64,000 nt of DNA from the NCBI RefSeq assembly GCF_003112775.1, contig NZ_BFCH01000002.1, positions 259,195 to 323,194 on the forward strand, given 5' to 3'. How positions within the stretch are numbered: the first letter of the stretch is position 1; each line of letters starts with the position of its first letter. This document shows, one piece after another, positions 1-10,521 of the stretch. The position numbers and the translations under genes were made by a program. The notes beneath the pieces were generated by a model, which saw only the letters and a list, made by a program, of their open reading frames with translations, ran no database searches and was not told the DNA's origin. Source of the stretch: Mycobacterium montefiorense (GTDB taxonomy: Bacteria; Actinomycetota; Actinomycetes; Mycobacteriales; Mycobacteriaceae).

Positions 1-40
1 CACTGTGGAGAGTCAGACCCGGAACCCGTCACGAAGGTGG
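1..40 (+). promoter_or_regulatory. 3' end of a probable cobalamin riboswitch (truncated)
   Basis: The first bases contain CACTGTGG followed closely by AGTCAGACCCGGAACC. This resembles the last conserved blocks of cobalamin riboswitches (CCACTG, then AGTCAG-ACC). It lies about 30 bases before cbtB, a gene commonly controlled by this RNA. The rest of the aptamer lies outside the window, so the call rests on short motifs and context. Confidence 0.5.
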
Positions 41-68
41 GACGCGTCATTCCCAGAAGGAGTCAGCA

Positions 69-278
69 GTGTCCAGTTCTGAGACGACCCGCGCACGCGC
101 GATAGATTTGTCGGCGTCGAGCGCCGCGCTCTGGTTGGCGGCAACCGCTTTCCTGGCGTTGTTGGCGATTTACTTCGTCGGCGTCGATCAAGGTGCCGTG
201 TCGCTGTTCGGCAGCGACACGCATGTGCACGAATTCGTGCACGATGCGCGCCACCTCCTCGGCTTCCCCTGCCACTGA
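69..278 (+). CDS. cbtB: CbtB, small subunit of a cobalt transporter
   Basis: This 69-residue protein has one membrane segment (about residues 20-38) and ends in the histidine-rich motif HVHEFVHDARH followed by GFPCH, the hallmark of CbtB. CbtB is thought to bind cobalt and to work with CbtA in cobalt uptake for vitamin B12 synthesis. The GTG start has a good ribosome site (AGAAGGAG at about 56-63). cbtA follows after 6 bases, so the two form one operon. A B12 riboswitch tail upstream fits the assignment. Confidence 0.9.
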   Translation: MSSSETTRARAIDLSASSAALWLAATAFLALLAIYFVGVDQGAVSLFGSDTHVHEFVHDARHLLGFPCH

Positions 279-284
279 TCCGGC

Positions 285-1088
285 GTGGAGAAGCGTCTGA
301 TCGGACGCGGGCTGCTGGCGGGCGCAATCGGCGCCGTGCTGGCATTCGTATTCGCCCGTCTGTGTGCCGAACCCGTAATCGCCCGGGCGATCGACTTCGA
401 AGACGGTCGTACCGACGCCGAGAATGCCCACGGTGTGCATGAGCATGGCGCGGAGCTGTTCACCCGCGGCGTGCAGTCCAACCCCGGACTGGGCTTTGGT
501 GTGCTGATTTTTGGTGTCGCCATGGGTGCGCTGTTCGCCGTGCTGTTCTGCGTCACCTATGCCCGCACTGCAGGCCGTGCGGACAGTCCTGCGCCGCGCC
601 AACTTTCGCTGCTTTTGGCGGCGGGTGCCTTCGTGGCGGTCTACCTGGTGCCGTTCGTGAAATATCCGCCGAACCCGCCCGCCGTCGGTCAGTCCGATAC
701 CATCGGGGCCCGCACCGGCTGGTATCTGCTGATGGTGCTGGCGTCGGTGGTGCTGGCGAGCGGGGCGGTGTTGCTGGCCCGGCGACTGGCTGACCGATTC
801 GGCCGGTGGAATTCACGGCTGCTCGCGGCCGGGGCTTACCTGGTCGCCGTCGTGGTGGTGATGGTGGCGTTACCAACGGTGGACGAGACGCCCGCGCCGT
901 TGCGCGACGCCTCCGGCACGATCATCTACCCGGGCTTTCCCGCGGATGTGCTCTACGAATTCAGGCTGCTGTCGTTGGGCACGCAGCTGCTGCTGTGGGT
1001 CACCATCGGCCTGGTCTTTGCGACACTTGCCGACCGGTTGCTGACAGAGCGCTCCGAGAACGGACGGGTATCGAGCATCGCGGCGTGA
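285..1088 (+). CDS. cbtA: CbtA, membrane subunit of a cobalt transporter
   Basis: A 267-residue multi-pass membrane protein that starts with GTG just after cbtB. Hydrophobic segments lie near residues 8-25, 70-90, 105-125, 150-170, 185-205 and 235-255. The first loop carries the conserved acidic and histidine stretch (EDGRTDAENAHGVHEHG), which suits metal binding at the membrane. It is the CbtA partner expected after cbtB and probably forms the transport path. The stop overlaps the next start by 4 bases (GTGA), so translation is coupled to the phosphatase. Confidence 0.88.
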   Translation: MEKRLIGRGLLAGAIGAVLAFVFARLCAEPVIARAIDFEDGRTDAENAHGVHEHGAELFTRGVQSNPGLGFGVLIFGVAMGALFAVLFCVTYARTAGRADSPAPRQLSLLLAAGAFVAVYLVPFVKYPPNPPAVGQSDTIGARTGWYLLMVLASVVLASGAVLLARRLADRFGRWNSRLLAAGAYLVAVVVVMVALPTVDETPAPLRDASGTIIYPGFPADVLYEFRLLSLGTQLLLWVTIGLVFATLADRLLTERSENGRVSSIAA

Positions 1089-1636
1089 CGGAGGTCGTCC
1101 GGCTGACCCTGGTGTCGCACGCGATGACCGACGCTATGGCGGTGGTACGCTTTCCGACCGACGAGCCGCTCAACGAAACCGGGTGTCGGCAGGCGAAAGC
1201 CGCCGTGGGCCTTGATATCCCCGGGGCTCGGCACCTCGCCGGACCCGAGCGGCGCACCCGCCAAACCGCGGAGTTACTCGGGTTGCAGGCCACGGCCGAG
1301 CCGCGGTTGGCCGACCTCGACTGTGGCAGCTGGCGTGGACAGACACTCGGTGCCGTGGCCGCGGCGGACCTTGAGGTGTGGCTGACCGAACCGGCATGCG
1401 CGCCGCACGGCGGGGAATCCGTCGTCGACCTCACCGAGCGGGTGGCCGGATGGCTGGCGTCGTTGATCGAAGAGCCTTCGCGAATCGTTGCGGTGACCCA
1501 TCCGGCAGTGATCCGGGCGGCGATCCTGGTGGCTCTCGGCACTGGGCCGAAGTCGTTCTGGCGCATCGATATTGCACCGGTTGGCGCAACGACGATGCAT
1601 TACCGCAACGACTGCTGGACGCTGCGGCTGCACTGA
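1085..1636 (+). CDS. Histidine phosphatase superfamily protein linked to cbtAB
   Basis: The 183-residue protein has the fold signature of the phosphoglycerate-mutase-like phosphatases. The N-terminal motif, normally L-x-R-H-G-x-T, reads LVSHAMT near residues 8-14, so the phosphorylated histidine is kept but the arginine and glycine are replaced. The second histidine is present in VTHPAVIR. The GTG start at 1085 overlaps the cbtA stop, so it belongs to the cobalt operon. The B12 enzyme CobC (alpha-ribazole phosphatase) is in this superfamily, so a role in B12 metabolism is a reasonable inference, but the altered motif leaves catalysis in doubt. The stop abuts the convergent lpqF stop with no gap. 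Confidence 0.75.
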   Translation: MTEVVRLTLVSHAMTDAMAVVRFPTDEPLNETGCRQAKAAVGLDIPGARHLAGPERRTRQTAELLGLQATAEPRLADLDCGSWRGQTLGAVAAADLEVWLTEPACAPHGGESVVDLTERVAGWLASLIEEPSRIVAVTHPAVIRAAILVALGTGPKSFWRIDIAPVGATTMHYRNDCWTLRLH

Positions 1637-2974
1637 CTACTGCGGCGCGATCAGCGCGAACGCCCGCTTGGCGACCTGCAGCATCCAGCCCGTCACCTTC
1701 GGCCCATGATCGCGCGGCCAGTTCAGCTGGAAGCTGACGACCCACGGCTGTTGCGTCTTGTCGACGGCATACCAGCTGAAGGTCAGATCGCCTGGCAGGC
1801 CACCGGCTTTCGCCCCGATATACGGCCAAACATTTCGGTCCAGCTGGATACCCGAGACCGCGGACAGGATCTGCTTGATCGGTGCAGCCTCGCCGACCGC
1901 GTCGGCTTGCAGCGCCGCATGGATTCGGCAGATGTCCTCGGCGCTGCCGTACCACTCCGCTCCGTACGCCGACGCCGGGGTGTGGGCGCGAGCCGGATCA
2001 GGTTCATACGGTGCTGAATTCGCCTGTGCCAGCAGCTGGGCGCGGACCTGCGGGGCTGCGTTCTGCCACTGGCTGCGCAGATCCGGTCGGCCCCAGCCGA
2101 TGGAGAATAGCTCGTACATCGTGGGGAAGGGAGTCATGCTGGCCGGATCGTGATGGCCGGCCGTGGCGAGCGCGGATTCGATGGCGCGCGTGCCCATTCT
2201 TTCGATCAGCAAATCGGTGGCCATGTTGTCGCTGTTGGCGATCATCTTCGCGGCCGCGGTGCGCACCGAAACGTGGTCGCCCGGAGCAAGTCCCAAGCCC
2301 GACGAACCAACCGCCTTGCTCTTTTCGGTGACTGTCAACTGATCGTCCCAGGACACCGTGTGGTTGCGAATTGCGCCCGCCAATGCGTGCAACACGTAAA
2401 GCTTGAAAATTGATGCCAGCGGCAGAGATTCGCCGGTATTGGTGCCCACCACCGGATCGCAGCGGCCATTGTCGACCTTGGCGACCTGATAGGAGTACCG
2501 CGCACCGGTCTTGCTCAGCGTGGCGTCAATGTCATGCCATGAGGTGATGGTCGGCGCCAGTGTCTCGAGCTCAAACCGATCAACCCGCCCGACGTCGTCG
2601 GTGTGAATCCGGATGTCTTGGCGCGCGCCGTAGGACGAGGTGAGGTGCAGCGTGGCAACGCTGGCGCTGATGTCTACCCCGTCGAGGGCGAACGGACGAT
2701 CCCACCAGAGTTCTTCCATGGTGGTTTCCACCGAGTCCACCTTGTCGGGCGCGGCCAGAGTGCGAACTCCGACCGGGCCGATCGGCCAGTCCGAGTTGAG
2801 CATGTCGACGGTCTGCTGAGCCCGCAGGCCGGGAGGCGTCCGGGTATCGATCGCCCGCCCGGCGTTGGCCGCGTTCGCCTGTGGTGACGGTGATGGGGAG
2901 CAACCCGGTGCCAAGGTCGCGACCAGTGCGGCGGCCGCGGTGACGGCCACGAAGCGGTGCCGCGTGGGACCCAG
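1637..2974 (-). CDS. lpqF: LpqF, lipoprotein with class A beta-lactamase-like fold
   Basis: This exported serine-hydrolase-like lipoprotein is equivalent to Rv3593. A lipobox (LAPGC) follows a hydrophobic segment. The beta-lactamase/PBP motifs appear in order: S-x-x-K as SIFK (about residues 188-191 from this start), SDN (about 248-250) and KAG in place of KTG near the C-terminus. The substrate is unknown. The start is uncertain. No ATG or GTG gives a normal signal peptide: GTG at 2950 leaves no basic residue, while CTG at 2974 gives a start with Arg and His before the hydrophobic stretch. Longer starts run into mhuD. Confidence 0.8.
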   Translation of the reverse strand: MGPTRHRFVAVTAAAALVATLAPGCSPSPSPQANAANAGRAIDTRTPPGLRAQQTVDMLNSDWPIGPVGVRTLAAPDKVDSVETTMEELWWDRPFALDGVDISASVATLHLTSSYGARQDIRIHTDDVGRVDRFELETLAPTITSWHDIDATLSKTGARYSYQVAKVDNGRCDPVVGTNTGESLPLASIFKLYVLHALAGAIRNHTVSWDDQLTVTEKSKAVGSSGLGLAPGDHVSVRTAAAKMIANSDNMATDLLIERMGTRAIESALATAGHHDPASMTPFPTMYELFSIGWGRPDLRSQWQNAAPQVRAQLLAQANSAPYEPDPARAHTPASAYGAEWYGSAEDICRIHAALQADAVGEAAPIKQILSAVSGIQLDRNVWPYIGAKAGGLPGDLTFSWYAVDKTQQPWVVSFQLNWPRDHGPKVTGWMLQVAKRAFALIAPQ

Positions 2975-2984
2975 CCTTTTCGGC

Positions 2985-3305
2985 CTATTCAGTCGGCTTA
3001 CTCCCGGCCACGTCCATGACCACCTCGAATTCCAGCAACGACGCGCCGGTCGCCACCGGGTTGGCACGCTGACCAGCATGAGCTTCGACGGCGGGCCCAC
3101 TCGCCCAGGCCTGGAATGCTTCATCGGACTCCCAGTGTGTCACGACGAAATAGCGGTTCTCACCCTTGACCGGGCGCAACAGCTGAAAGCCGAGGAAGCC
3201 GGGTTGGTTGTCCACGGCGTGTGCCCGGTGGGCGAACCGCTTCTCCAGCTCAGGGCCGGCGTCGGCCGGTACTTCGATGGCATTGATCTTCACCACTGGC
3301 GACAT
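2985..3305 (-). CDS. mhuD: MhuD, heme-degrading monooxygenase
   Basis: The 106-residue ferredoxin-like (ABM-fold) protein matches Rv3592. It opens heme to mycobilin and releases iron in the cytosol. The residues known to matter in M. tuberculosis MhuD (Asn7, Arg26, Trp66, His75) are all present, shifted by one to Asn8, Arg27, Trp67 and His76, because an extra Ser follows the start Met. lpqF lies directly downstream on the same strand, and a hydrolase gene diverges 64 bases upstream. Confidence 0.95.
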   Translation of the reverse strand: MSPVVKINAIEVPADAGPELEKRFAHRAHAVDNQPGFLGFQLLRPVKGENRYFVVTHWESDEAFQAWASGPAVEAHAGQRANPVATGASLLEFEVVMDVAGSKPTE

Positions 3306-3369
3306 GTCCGCCAGGCTACCCCGCCCCCTGCCTCGTCCCACCCCTGGGCGGGACACGCAAGATGGTGCT

Positions 3370-4125
3370 ATGCCCACCACCTTGTTGACCGCTCACGGCG
3401 GGCACGGTGAGCCGTTGATCCTGGTGCACGGCCTGATGGGCCGCGGCACCACCTGGTCGCGTCAGCTGCCGTGGCTGACCCGGCTGGGCACCGTCTACAC
3501 CTACGACGCGCCGTGGCATCGCGGGCGCGACGTGCAGGACCCGCATCCGATCAGCACCGAGCGCTTCGTGGCCGATCTAGCCGACGCGGTAACCACATTG
3601 GGGGTACCGGTACGGCTGGTGGGGCATTCGATGGGTGCCCTGCACTCCTGGTGTCTGGCCGCGCAGCGTCCCGAATTGGTTTCGGCGCTGGTGCTCGAGG
3701 ACATGGCGCCGGACTTCCGCGGCCGCACTACCGGTCCGTGGGAGCCGTGGCTGCATGCTCTTCCGGTCGAATTCGAAACTGCGGAACAAGTATTCAGCGA
3801 ATTCGGGCTGGTAGCCGGGCAGTATTTCCTGGATGCCTTCGACCGCACCGACACCGGTTGGCGGCTACACGGCCATACTTCGCGATGGATAGAGATCGCC
3901 GCCGAATGGGGAACCCGGGACTACTGGACGCAGTGGCAAGCGTGCCGGGCGCCGGCGCTGCTGCTCGAGGCCGGCAACTCCGTTACCCCACCGGGCCAGA
4001 TGCAGGCGATGGCGAAGACCGGTTCTCCGACAACGTATTCGGCTATTCCTGAAGCCGGTCACCTGATTCACGACGAAGCTCCGCAGCTGTACCGCCAGGC
4101 GGTCGAGTCATTCCTCGCCGGCTAG
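3370..4125 (+). CDS. Alpha/beta hydrolase
   Basis: A 251-residue alpha/beta hydrolase matching the Rv3591c position. The oxyanion loop HGLMG, the nucleophile elbow GHSMG (Ser87) and the C-terminal histidine in EAGHLIHDE are visible. The usual acid after strand 6 is not obvious: the expected site reads EAGNSV, with Asn rather than Asp. The substrate is unknown. ATG at 3370 was chosen because homology to the fold begins there and longer forms run into mhuD. Its end overlaps the convergent mutY end by 18 bases. PE_PGRS58, which I recall here in H37Rv, is absent. Confidence 0.85.
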   Translation: MPTTLLTAHGGHGEPLILVHGLMGRGTTWSRQLPWLTRLGTVYTYDAPWHRGRDVQDPHPISTERFVADLADAVTTLGVPVRLVGHSMGALHSWCLAAQRPELVSALVLEDMAPDFRGRTTGPWEPWLHALPVEFETAEQVFSEFGLVAGQYFLDAFDRTDTGWRLHGHTSRWIEIAAEWGTRDYWTQWQACRAPALLLEAGNSVTPPGQMQAMAKTGSPTTYSAIPEAGHLIHDEAPQLYRQAVESFLAG

Positions 4126-4992
4126 CCCGAATCGGCCGTCGGCCGTCTGGGTCACCAGGCCGTCGGCGAGCAGCGAATACAGGGCGCGGTCCCGCTGCGC
4201 GGTATCGGTCAGCCAAGCCACGTCGAGCGCAGCTCGGGTAACCGGAGAGTCGTTGGCGCGCAACACATCCAGTAACCGCCCGCGGACCTGACGATCTGTT
4301 CCGGCGTAGGTCTGAACGCGGCGGGCCGGGGATTGCGCGGGGGGAAAGCCGGCATGCCGCCACGCGCACTGATCGACTGGGCACAACCCACAGCGGGGTG
4401 TTCGCGCCGTGCATACCGTGGCGCCCAATTCCATTAGTGCCACCGAAAACTGAGGCGCCGTATCGCCTTTCGGCAACAGCGCCGAGACGTCGGCATGGTC
4501 GCGTGTCGCAGAGGGTGTACCGGCGTCGGCCAGGCCGTGCACGGCGCGGGCAACCACCCGACGAACATTGGTGTCCACCACCGGCACCCGCTTGCGGTAG
4601 GCGAAGCACGCCACGGCCCGCGCGGTGTAGCTGCCGATACCCGGCAAACCCAACAGGATCTCGACGTCGTCGGGAACGACGTCGCCGTGATCACGCGCGA
4701 TGACGATGGCGCATTCATGCAAGCGTTTTGCCCGCCTCGGGTAGCCCAGCTTGCCCCAGGCCCGCAGCACGTCGGCAGCACTGGCCGCGGCGGTCGCCGA
4801 CGGGGTCGGCCAGCGTTGTACCCATTGCGTCCAGATCGGCAGCACCCGGGCCACCGGCGTCTGCTGCAGCATGAATTCGCTGACCAGAATCTGCCACGCG
4901 TCCACACCCGGTTCCCGCCAAGGTAGATCGCGGCGCGTGCGTTCGTACCACCCCAGAAGTTCATGAACGGGGATTTGCCCCGGGCTAGTCAT
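4108..4992 (-). CDS. mutY: MutY, adenine DNA glycosylase
   Basis: The 294-residue base-excision repair enzyme removes adenine opposite 8-oxoguanine. It has the catalytic glutamate in SEFMLQQT (Glu39), the helix-hairpin-helix GLPGIGSYTA (about 115-124), the catalytic aspartate in VVDTNVRR (Asp140), and a 4Fe-4S loop with C-x6-C-x2-C-x5-C spacing (CTARTPRC then CPVDQC). The C-terminal recognition domain is short compared with E. coli MutY. The start is the ATG giving MTSPGQIP; a slightly longer form from 5007 is possible. It diverges from canB with only 30 bases between starts. Confidence 0.95.
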   Translation of the reverse strand: MTSPGQIPVHELLGWYERTRRDLPWREPGVDAWQILVSEFMLQQTPVARVLPIWTQWVQRWPTPSATAAASAADVLRAWGKLGYPRRAKRLHECAIVIARDHGDVVPDDVEILLGLPGIGSYTARAVACFAYRKRVPVVDTNVRRVVARAVHGLADAGTPSATRDHADVSALLPKGDTAPQFSVALMELGATVCTARTPRCGLCPVDQCAWRHAGFPPAQSPARRVQTYAGTDRQVRGRLLDVLRANDSPVTRAALDVAWLTDTAQRDRALYSLLADGLVTQTADGRFGLAGEE

Positions 4993-5022
4993 CGCCGCCC
5001 GCAACACGCCAGAATGTGTCCC

Positions 5023-5640
5023 ATGCCCAACTCCAATCCGGTATCAGCATGGAAAGCACTCAAAGAGGGTAACGAGCGATTCGTCGCCGGACAGCCTGCG
5101 CACCCGAGCCAGAGCGTCGAGCATCGCGCCGGCCTGGCTTCCGGTCAGAAGCCGACCGCGGTGATCTTCGGTTGTTCGGACAGCCGGGTCGCCGCCGAGC
5201 TGATCTTCGACCAGGGTCTGGGCGACATGTTCGTGGTGCGCACCGCCGGACAAGCCATCGACACGGCAGTGCTGGGCTCGATCGAATACGCGGTCGTGGT
5301 GCTCGACGTTCCGCTGATCGTCGTCCTCGGCCATGACAGCTGCGGTGCCGTCAAGGCTGCCATCGGCGCGGTCGACGACGGTGCGATACCAGGGGGGTTC
5401 GTGCGCGACGTGGTGGAGCGGGTCGCACCGTCGATCCTGATGGGCCGCCGCGACGGGCTGAGTCGGGTCGACGAGTTCGAGGCACGGCATGTGAGCGAGA
5501 CGTTGGCCCAGCTCACATCGCGTTCTGCCGCCATCGCCGAGCGGGTGTCGGCCGGCAAGGTGGCACTCGCCGGGGTCACCTATCATCTCGCCGACGGGCG
5601 AGCGGCGCTGGTCGACCACATCGGAGACATTGGCGAGTAG
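5023..5640 (+). CDS. canB: Beta-class carbonic anhydrase CanB
   Basis: The 205-residue zinc enzyme interconverts CO2 and bicarbonate (Rv3588c equivalent). Zinc ligands and the Asp-Arg dyad are clear: Cys51-Ser-Asp53-Ser-Arg55 in GCSDSRVA, and His104 and Cys107 in GHDSCGA. The ATG at 5023 gives the expected length (about 207 residues in M. tuberculosis). The gap to mutY is 30 bases, so the promoters of the two genes must overlap or one transcript is nearly leaderless. Confidence 0.95.
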   Translation: MPNSNPVSAWKALKEGNERFVAGQPAHPSQSVEHRAGLASGQKPTAVIFGCSDSRVAAELIFDQGLGDMFVVRTAGQAIDTAVLGSIEYAVVVLDVPLIVVLGHDSCGAVKAAIGAVDDGAIPGGFVRDVVERVAPSILMGRRDGLSRVDEFEARHVSETLAQLTSRSAAIAERVSAGKVALAGVTYHLADGRAALVDHIGDIGE

Positions 5641-5769
5641 GGGGCGAGTAGCTCCGTTTCCGCCTCGCGCCGCGGGGCCGCTAACACGGGCCTAACACGT
5701 TCGAAGGTCAGCTAACATCGCGACACGCCGAGTCGGATCGGACAAATCGGTGTGACCTGGACTTACGGT

Positions 5770-6582
5770 GTGATCGTGCTGGATCTAGAACCACGTGGCC
5801 CGCTACCCACGGAGATCTATTGGCGGCGCAGGGGGCTGGCCCTGGGGATCGCGGTCGTCGTAATCGGCATTGCTGTCGCGGCTGTCCTTGCCTTCATGGG
5901 TAACGGTGCGGGCGCCAAACCCGCCAGCGTCAACAAGGCCGGATCGGCTCAAAACACGCCCGCCGCGCCGCCGCCGCAAGCACCACCGCCGCCGGGGCAG
6001 GAAGGTGTCACCCCGGTGCCGGCGCCGCAGGGTCAGAACCCTGAGGCCGTGACGCCCACCGCTGCGGTGCAGCCACCGCCGGTGCTGAAGGAGGGTGATG
6101 ACTGCCCCGATTCGACGCTGGCCGTCAAGGGGCTGACCAACGCTCCCCAATACTTCATCGGCGACCAGCCGAAATTCACGATGGTCGTCACCAACATCGG
6201 GCTGGTGGCCTGCAAGCGCGACGTGGGTGCCGCTGTGCTGGCCGCCTACGTCTACTCGCTGGACAACAAGCGGCTGTGGTCCAACCTGGACTGCGCGCCG
6301 TCCAACGAGACGCTGGTCAAGACCTTCACTCCGGGTGAACAGGTGACGACGGCGGTGACTTGGACGGGAATGGGCTCCTCGCCGCACTGCCCGCTGCCGC
6401 GGCCGGCGATCGGCCCGGGCACTTACAACCTGGTCGTCCAGTTGGGCAATCTGCGCTCGCTCACGGTTCCGTTCATCCTGAATGTTCCGCCGCCCCCGCC
6501 GGGCCCGGTGCCGGGTCAGCCGGCGGTGCCGCAACCTGAGGCCCCGCCCGGGGTTGGTCCCGGTCCCTCGCCCGCGGGGTAG
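5770..6582 (+). CDS. Membrane-anchored proline-rich protein (Rv3587c type)
   Basis: A 270-residue protein of unknown function. A short cytosolic N-terminus (LDLEPRGPLPTE, then YWRRR) leads into one membrane segment (about residues 25-45), a proline/alanine/glutamine-rich stalk (about 60-110), an extracellular domain (about 112-240) with three cysteines, and a proline-rich tail. The architecture suggests a cell-envelope protein with an Ig-like external domain. GTG at 5770 was chosen; GTG at 5752 would add six residues. The upstream 129 bases carry three CTAACA repeats, the last (TAACAT) a possible -10 element. Confidence 0.8.
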   Translation: MIVLDLEPRGPLPTEIYWRRRGLALGIAVVVIGIAVAAVLAFMGNGAGAKPASVNKAGSAQNTPAAPPPQAPPPPGQEGVTPVPAPQGQNPEAVTPTAAVQPPPVLKEGDDCPDSTLAVKGLTNAPQYFIGDQPKFTMVVTNIGLVACKRDVGAAVLAAYVYSLDNKRLWSNLDCAPSNETLVKTFTPGEQVTTAVTWTGMGSSPHCPLPRPAIGPGTYNLVVQLGNLRSLTVPFILNVPPPPPGPVPGQPAVPQPEAPPGVGPGPSPAG

Positions 6583-6590
6583 TTGGTCTG

Positions 6591-7670
<1,080 letters not shown>

Positions 7671-7678
7671 TCATTCTG

Positions 7679-9100
7679 CTACGCCAGGGCTCGCGGCGTG
7701 GCAATGTCTAGCCGTTCGAGTCCACAGGGCCTGCTGCTGCGGTGGTCGGCGATGTCGCTCATGTGCTCCAGCGCCGCGCCGATGGTGGGTGCGCTCAGCG
7801 CTCGCATGCTCCGTGGAACGGCGTCGCATCCCGGTGGAATCAGCGCGATGGTGAACCCCTGCCGCGCGGCTTCGGCCAGCCGCCGGTCCATCCCGCTGAC
7901 CCGGCGCAGATCGCCCGCGAGCCCCACCTCACCGACCATCACCGCGGTTGTCGGCAGCGGCAGATCGGTCAATGCCGAAGCCAGCGCAATCGCGACGGCG
8001 AGATCCGAGGACGGATCGGTCAACCGCATGCCGCCCACAGTGGACAGGTAGATGTCGTTGGCGGCCAGCGGCAGCTTGGCGTGCTTTTCCAGCACGGCGG
8101 TGATCATCGCGGCGCGGGAGTGATCGATCCCGCTGACCGCGCGGCGCGGTGAACCGGCGTTCGGTGTGGCCAGCAACGCCTGCACTTCGCCGATCAGCGG
8201 CCGCTTGCCGTCCAGGGCGACCGTGATCGCGGTACCCGCGACCGGGCTAGGCCGTTGATCCAGGAACAGGTTGGACGGGTCGGCTATGCCCTCAATTCCG
8301 TTGTCGTGCAACATGAAACAGCCGACCTCGTCGGCGCCGCCGAATCGGTTCTTGATTCCGCGGACCATCCGCAGCGAGCCGTTGCGGTCGCCCTCGAAAT
8401 GCAGCACGACGTCGACAAGGTGTTCCAGCGAGCGTGGTCCCGCGATCGCCCCGTCCTTGGTGACGTGGCCGACGAGAATCAGCGCCACGCCGTTGGCCTT
8501 GGCCGCGGCGGTCAGCGCCGCCGTCACCGCCCGCACCTGCGTGACCCCGCCGGCGACGCCGTCGGATTCGGTGGTGGACATGGTCTGCACCGAGTCGACG
8601 ATCACCAGTGCGGGCTTGACCGTCGCGATGTGCTCGAGCACGGTGTGCAAGTCGGATTCGGCGGCCAGGTAGACCTCGTCTGAACTGCAGCCCATCCGAT
8701 CCGCGCGCAGCCTGATCTGGCCTGCGGACTCCTCACCGGAGATGTACAGCGCGCGCTGTCCGGACTGCGCCCACAGGTGGGCGACCTTGAGCAGCAACGT
8801 CGACTTACCGACGCCCGGGTCACCCGCCAGCAGCGTCACCGAGCCGGGCACCACGCCGCCGCCGAGCACCCGGTCGAGTTCGTCGATGCCCGTCGCGCGG
8901 TGCTGACTGGCGTTGGGTTGGATGGAACTGATCGGAACGGCGCGCGAAGCCCCGTTGACCGAACGGCGGCCGCCCACCGTGCCGAGTACGGCTACCTGAT
9001 CGACGGTGCCCCAAGTGCCGCATTCTCCACAGCGGCCCACCCATTTTGCGGTGACGTGCTGGCACTCCGAGCAACGGTATTGCGAGCGCGCATTTGCCAC
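7679..9100 (-). CDS. radA: RadA, DNA repair and recombination ATPase
   Basis: The 473-residue protein is a RecA-like branch-migration factor. It has a four-cysteine zinc finger (Cys10, 13, 24, 27), Walker [10 protein letters not shown] (about 93-101), the RadA motif KNRFG (about 250-254) and a C-terminal Lon-protease-like domain. It lies between lpqE and disA on the same strand, with gaps of 50 and 14 bases, and probably shares their transcript. Confidence 0.97.
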   Translation of the reverse strand: MANARSQYRCSECQHVTAKWVGRCGECGTWGTVDQVAVLGTVGGRRSVNGASRAVPISSIQPNASQHRATGIDELDRVLGGGVVPGSVTLLAGDPGVGKSTLLLKVAHLWAQSGQRALYISGEESAGQIRLRADRMGCSSDEVYLAAESDLHTVLEHIATVKPALVIVDSVQTMSTTESDGVAGGVTQVRAVTAALTAAAKANGVALILVGHVTKDGAIAGPRSLEHLVDVVLHFEGDRNGSLRMVRGIKNRFGGADEVGCFMLHDNGIEGIADPSNLFLDQRPSPVAGTAITVALDGKRPLIGEVQALLATPNAGSPRRAVSGIDHSRAAMITAVLEKHAKLPLAANDIYLSTVGGMRLTDPSSDLAVAIALASALTDLPLPTTAVMVGEVGLAGDLRRVSGMDRRLAEAARQGFTIALIPPGCDAVPRSMRALSAPTIGAALEHMSDIADHRSSRPCGLERLDIATPRALA

Positions 9101-9150
9101 GTCATGACGGTATCCGGCGGGGGCGACAAGCCCCGCTGCAACACGGCCGT

Positions 9151-9705
9151 TTAGGCCTCCGGCGGCGCCATCCCGGCGGAAATCGGCACCTGCACGCTGG
9201 CCTGCCCGGCCTTCTCGAAGGTGAAGGTGAACTTGTAGCTGAGGCCGTTCGTGATGGGCTTAGCCAAGTTGACGGATGCCTTGGCCGCACTGTTTGGGTT
9301 GAGCGGGCCCGGCGCCACCTTCTGGCCTTCCGGCGTACCGATGAATAGCATCCCGCTGGCGGGCAAGCTGGGGTCGCCGGTCACCGTCACGGTGCCGATG
9401 TCACTGCTGATGCCCAGCAGCCGGTCCGCGACATCCGGAGACTGATTCACGGCCACCAGGACCAGGTCGACGCTCTTACCCGGTCGCAGATAGTCGCCGG
9501 TCTGGGACGCCTGGATACGGATGTCGCGCAGCGCCACGTTGTTGATCGAGACTTTGTTGCCGTTGACGGCAGGCTCCTGGGTGGCCATCTGCGAGATCTG
9601 CCCGGCGCCGCAGCCGGTCAGCACGGCGGCTACCAGCGCGGCCAGGCCGACGGCGGCGACTCGGGCGCGAAGGCGGACCGCGAAGCTGTTCTTGAAGCGG
9701 TTCAC
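9151..9705 (-). CDS. lpqE: LpqE, conserved lipoprotein
   Basis: The 184-residue lipoprotein matches Rv3584. The GTG start at 9705 has an AGGAGG ribosome site 7 bases upstream. A basic N-terminus, a hydrophobic stretch and a lipobox (LTGC) follow. The mature part is a beta-rich domain. It resembles the copper-chaperone PCu(A)C fold, but no Met/His copper motif is seen, so I infer only a cell-envelope role. It heads the lpqE-radA-disA set. Confidence 0.88.
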   Translation of the reverse strand: MNRFKNSFAVRLRARVAAVGLAALVAAVLTGCGAGQISQMATQEPAVNGNKVSINNVALRDIRIQASQTGDYLRPGKSVDLVLVAVNQSPDVADRLLGISSDIGTVTVTGDPSLPASGMLFIGTPEGQKVAPGPLNPNSAAKASVNLAKPITNGLSYKFTFTFEKAGQASVQVPISAGMAPPEA

Positions 9706-9769
9706 TCGATGCCTCCTGGGCTCGGTCTGGCTGGTCAGGGGAAGTCGCGGCGCGACGACAGCGGGGTCA

Positions 9770-9789
9770 ACTGTGCAACTATGCACAGT
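9770..9789. promoter_or_regulatory. Palindromic operator candidate upstream of lpqE
   Basis: ACTGTGCA and TGCACAGT form perfect 8-bp arms around the 4-base centre ACTA. The spacing TGTG-N8-CACA is that of CRP-type sites, but the inner A/T of the consensus TGTGA-N6-TCACA is replaced by C/G. It lies 65-84 bases before the lpqE start and may be a repressor or activator site for the lpqE-radA-disA set. Confidence 0.45.
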
Positions 9790-9985
9790 AGTAGGAACGC
9801 CGCTCCAGCGGTAGCGCAGGTGGCAGACCAGCACCGCAGCACCTGCAGCGGGCCCACTGCCGTGGGCAACAGGCGGCATTGATAGTGTGTTTGATTGCAC
9901 GTCTTCCCGCTTCTGTCAACCCCTATTGAGCGCGCGTTGTGCCCCTGACCTGCACTGTTGCTTCGCGTGTGTTGGACCGCCGTGC

Positions 9986-9991
9986 TAGACT
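9986..9991 (+). promoter_or_regulatory. -10 element of the carD promoter
   Basis: TAGACT fits the mycobacterial TANNNT -10 pattern and lies 26 bases before the carD ATG. No convincing -35 hexamer is seen at 16-18 bases. Confidence 0.45.
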
Positions 9992-9993
9992 GA

Positions 9994-10506
<513 letters not shown>

Positions 10507-10521
10507 AGGCCCTGAGTTCAG

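Noticed and set aside
5691..5704. CCTAACACGTTCGA, a 13/14 match to the KstR box upstream of the Rv3587c-type gene
   Set aside because: The first base fails, there is no palindrome beyond the core, and the gene has no known link to sterols. Probably chance.
5940..6100. Repetitive CCGCCG tracts in the Rv3587c-type gene
   Set aside because: They encode the proline-rich stalk and are not a separate DNA repeat.
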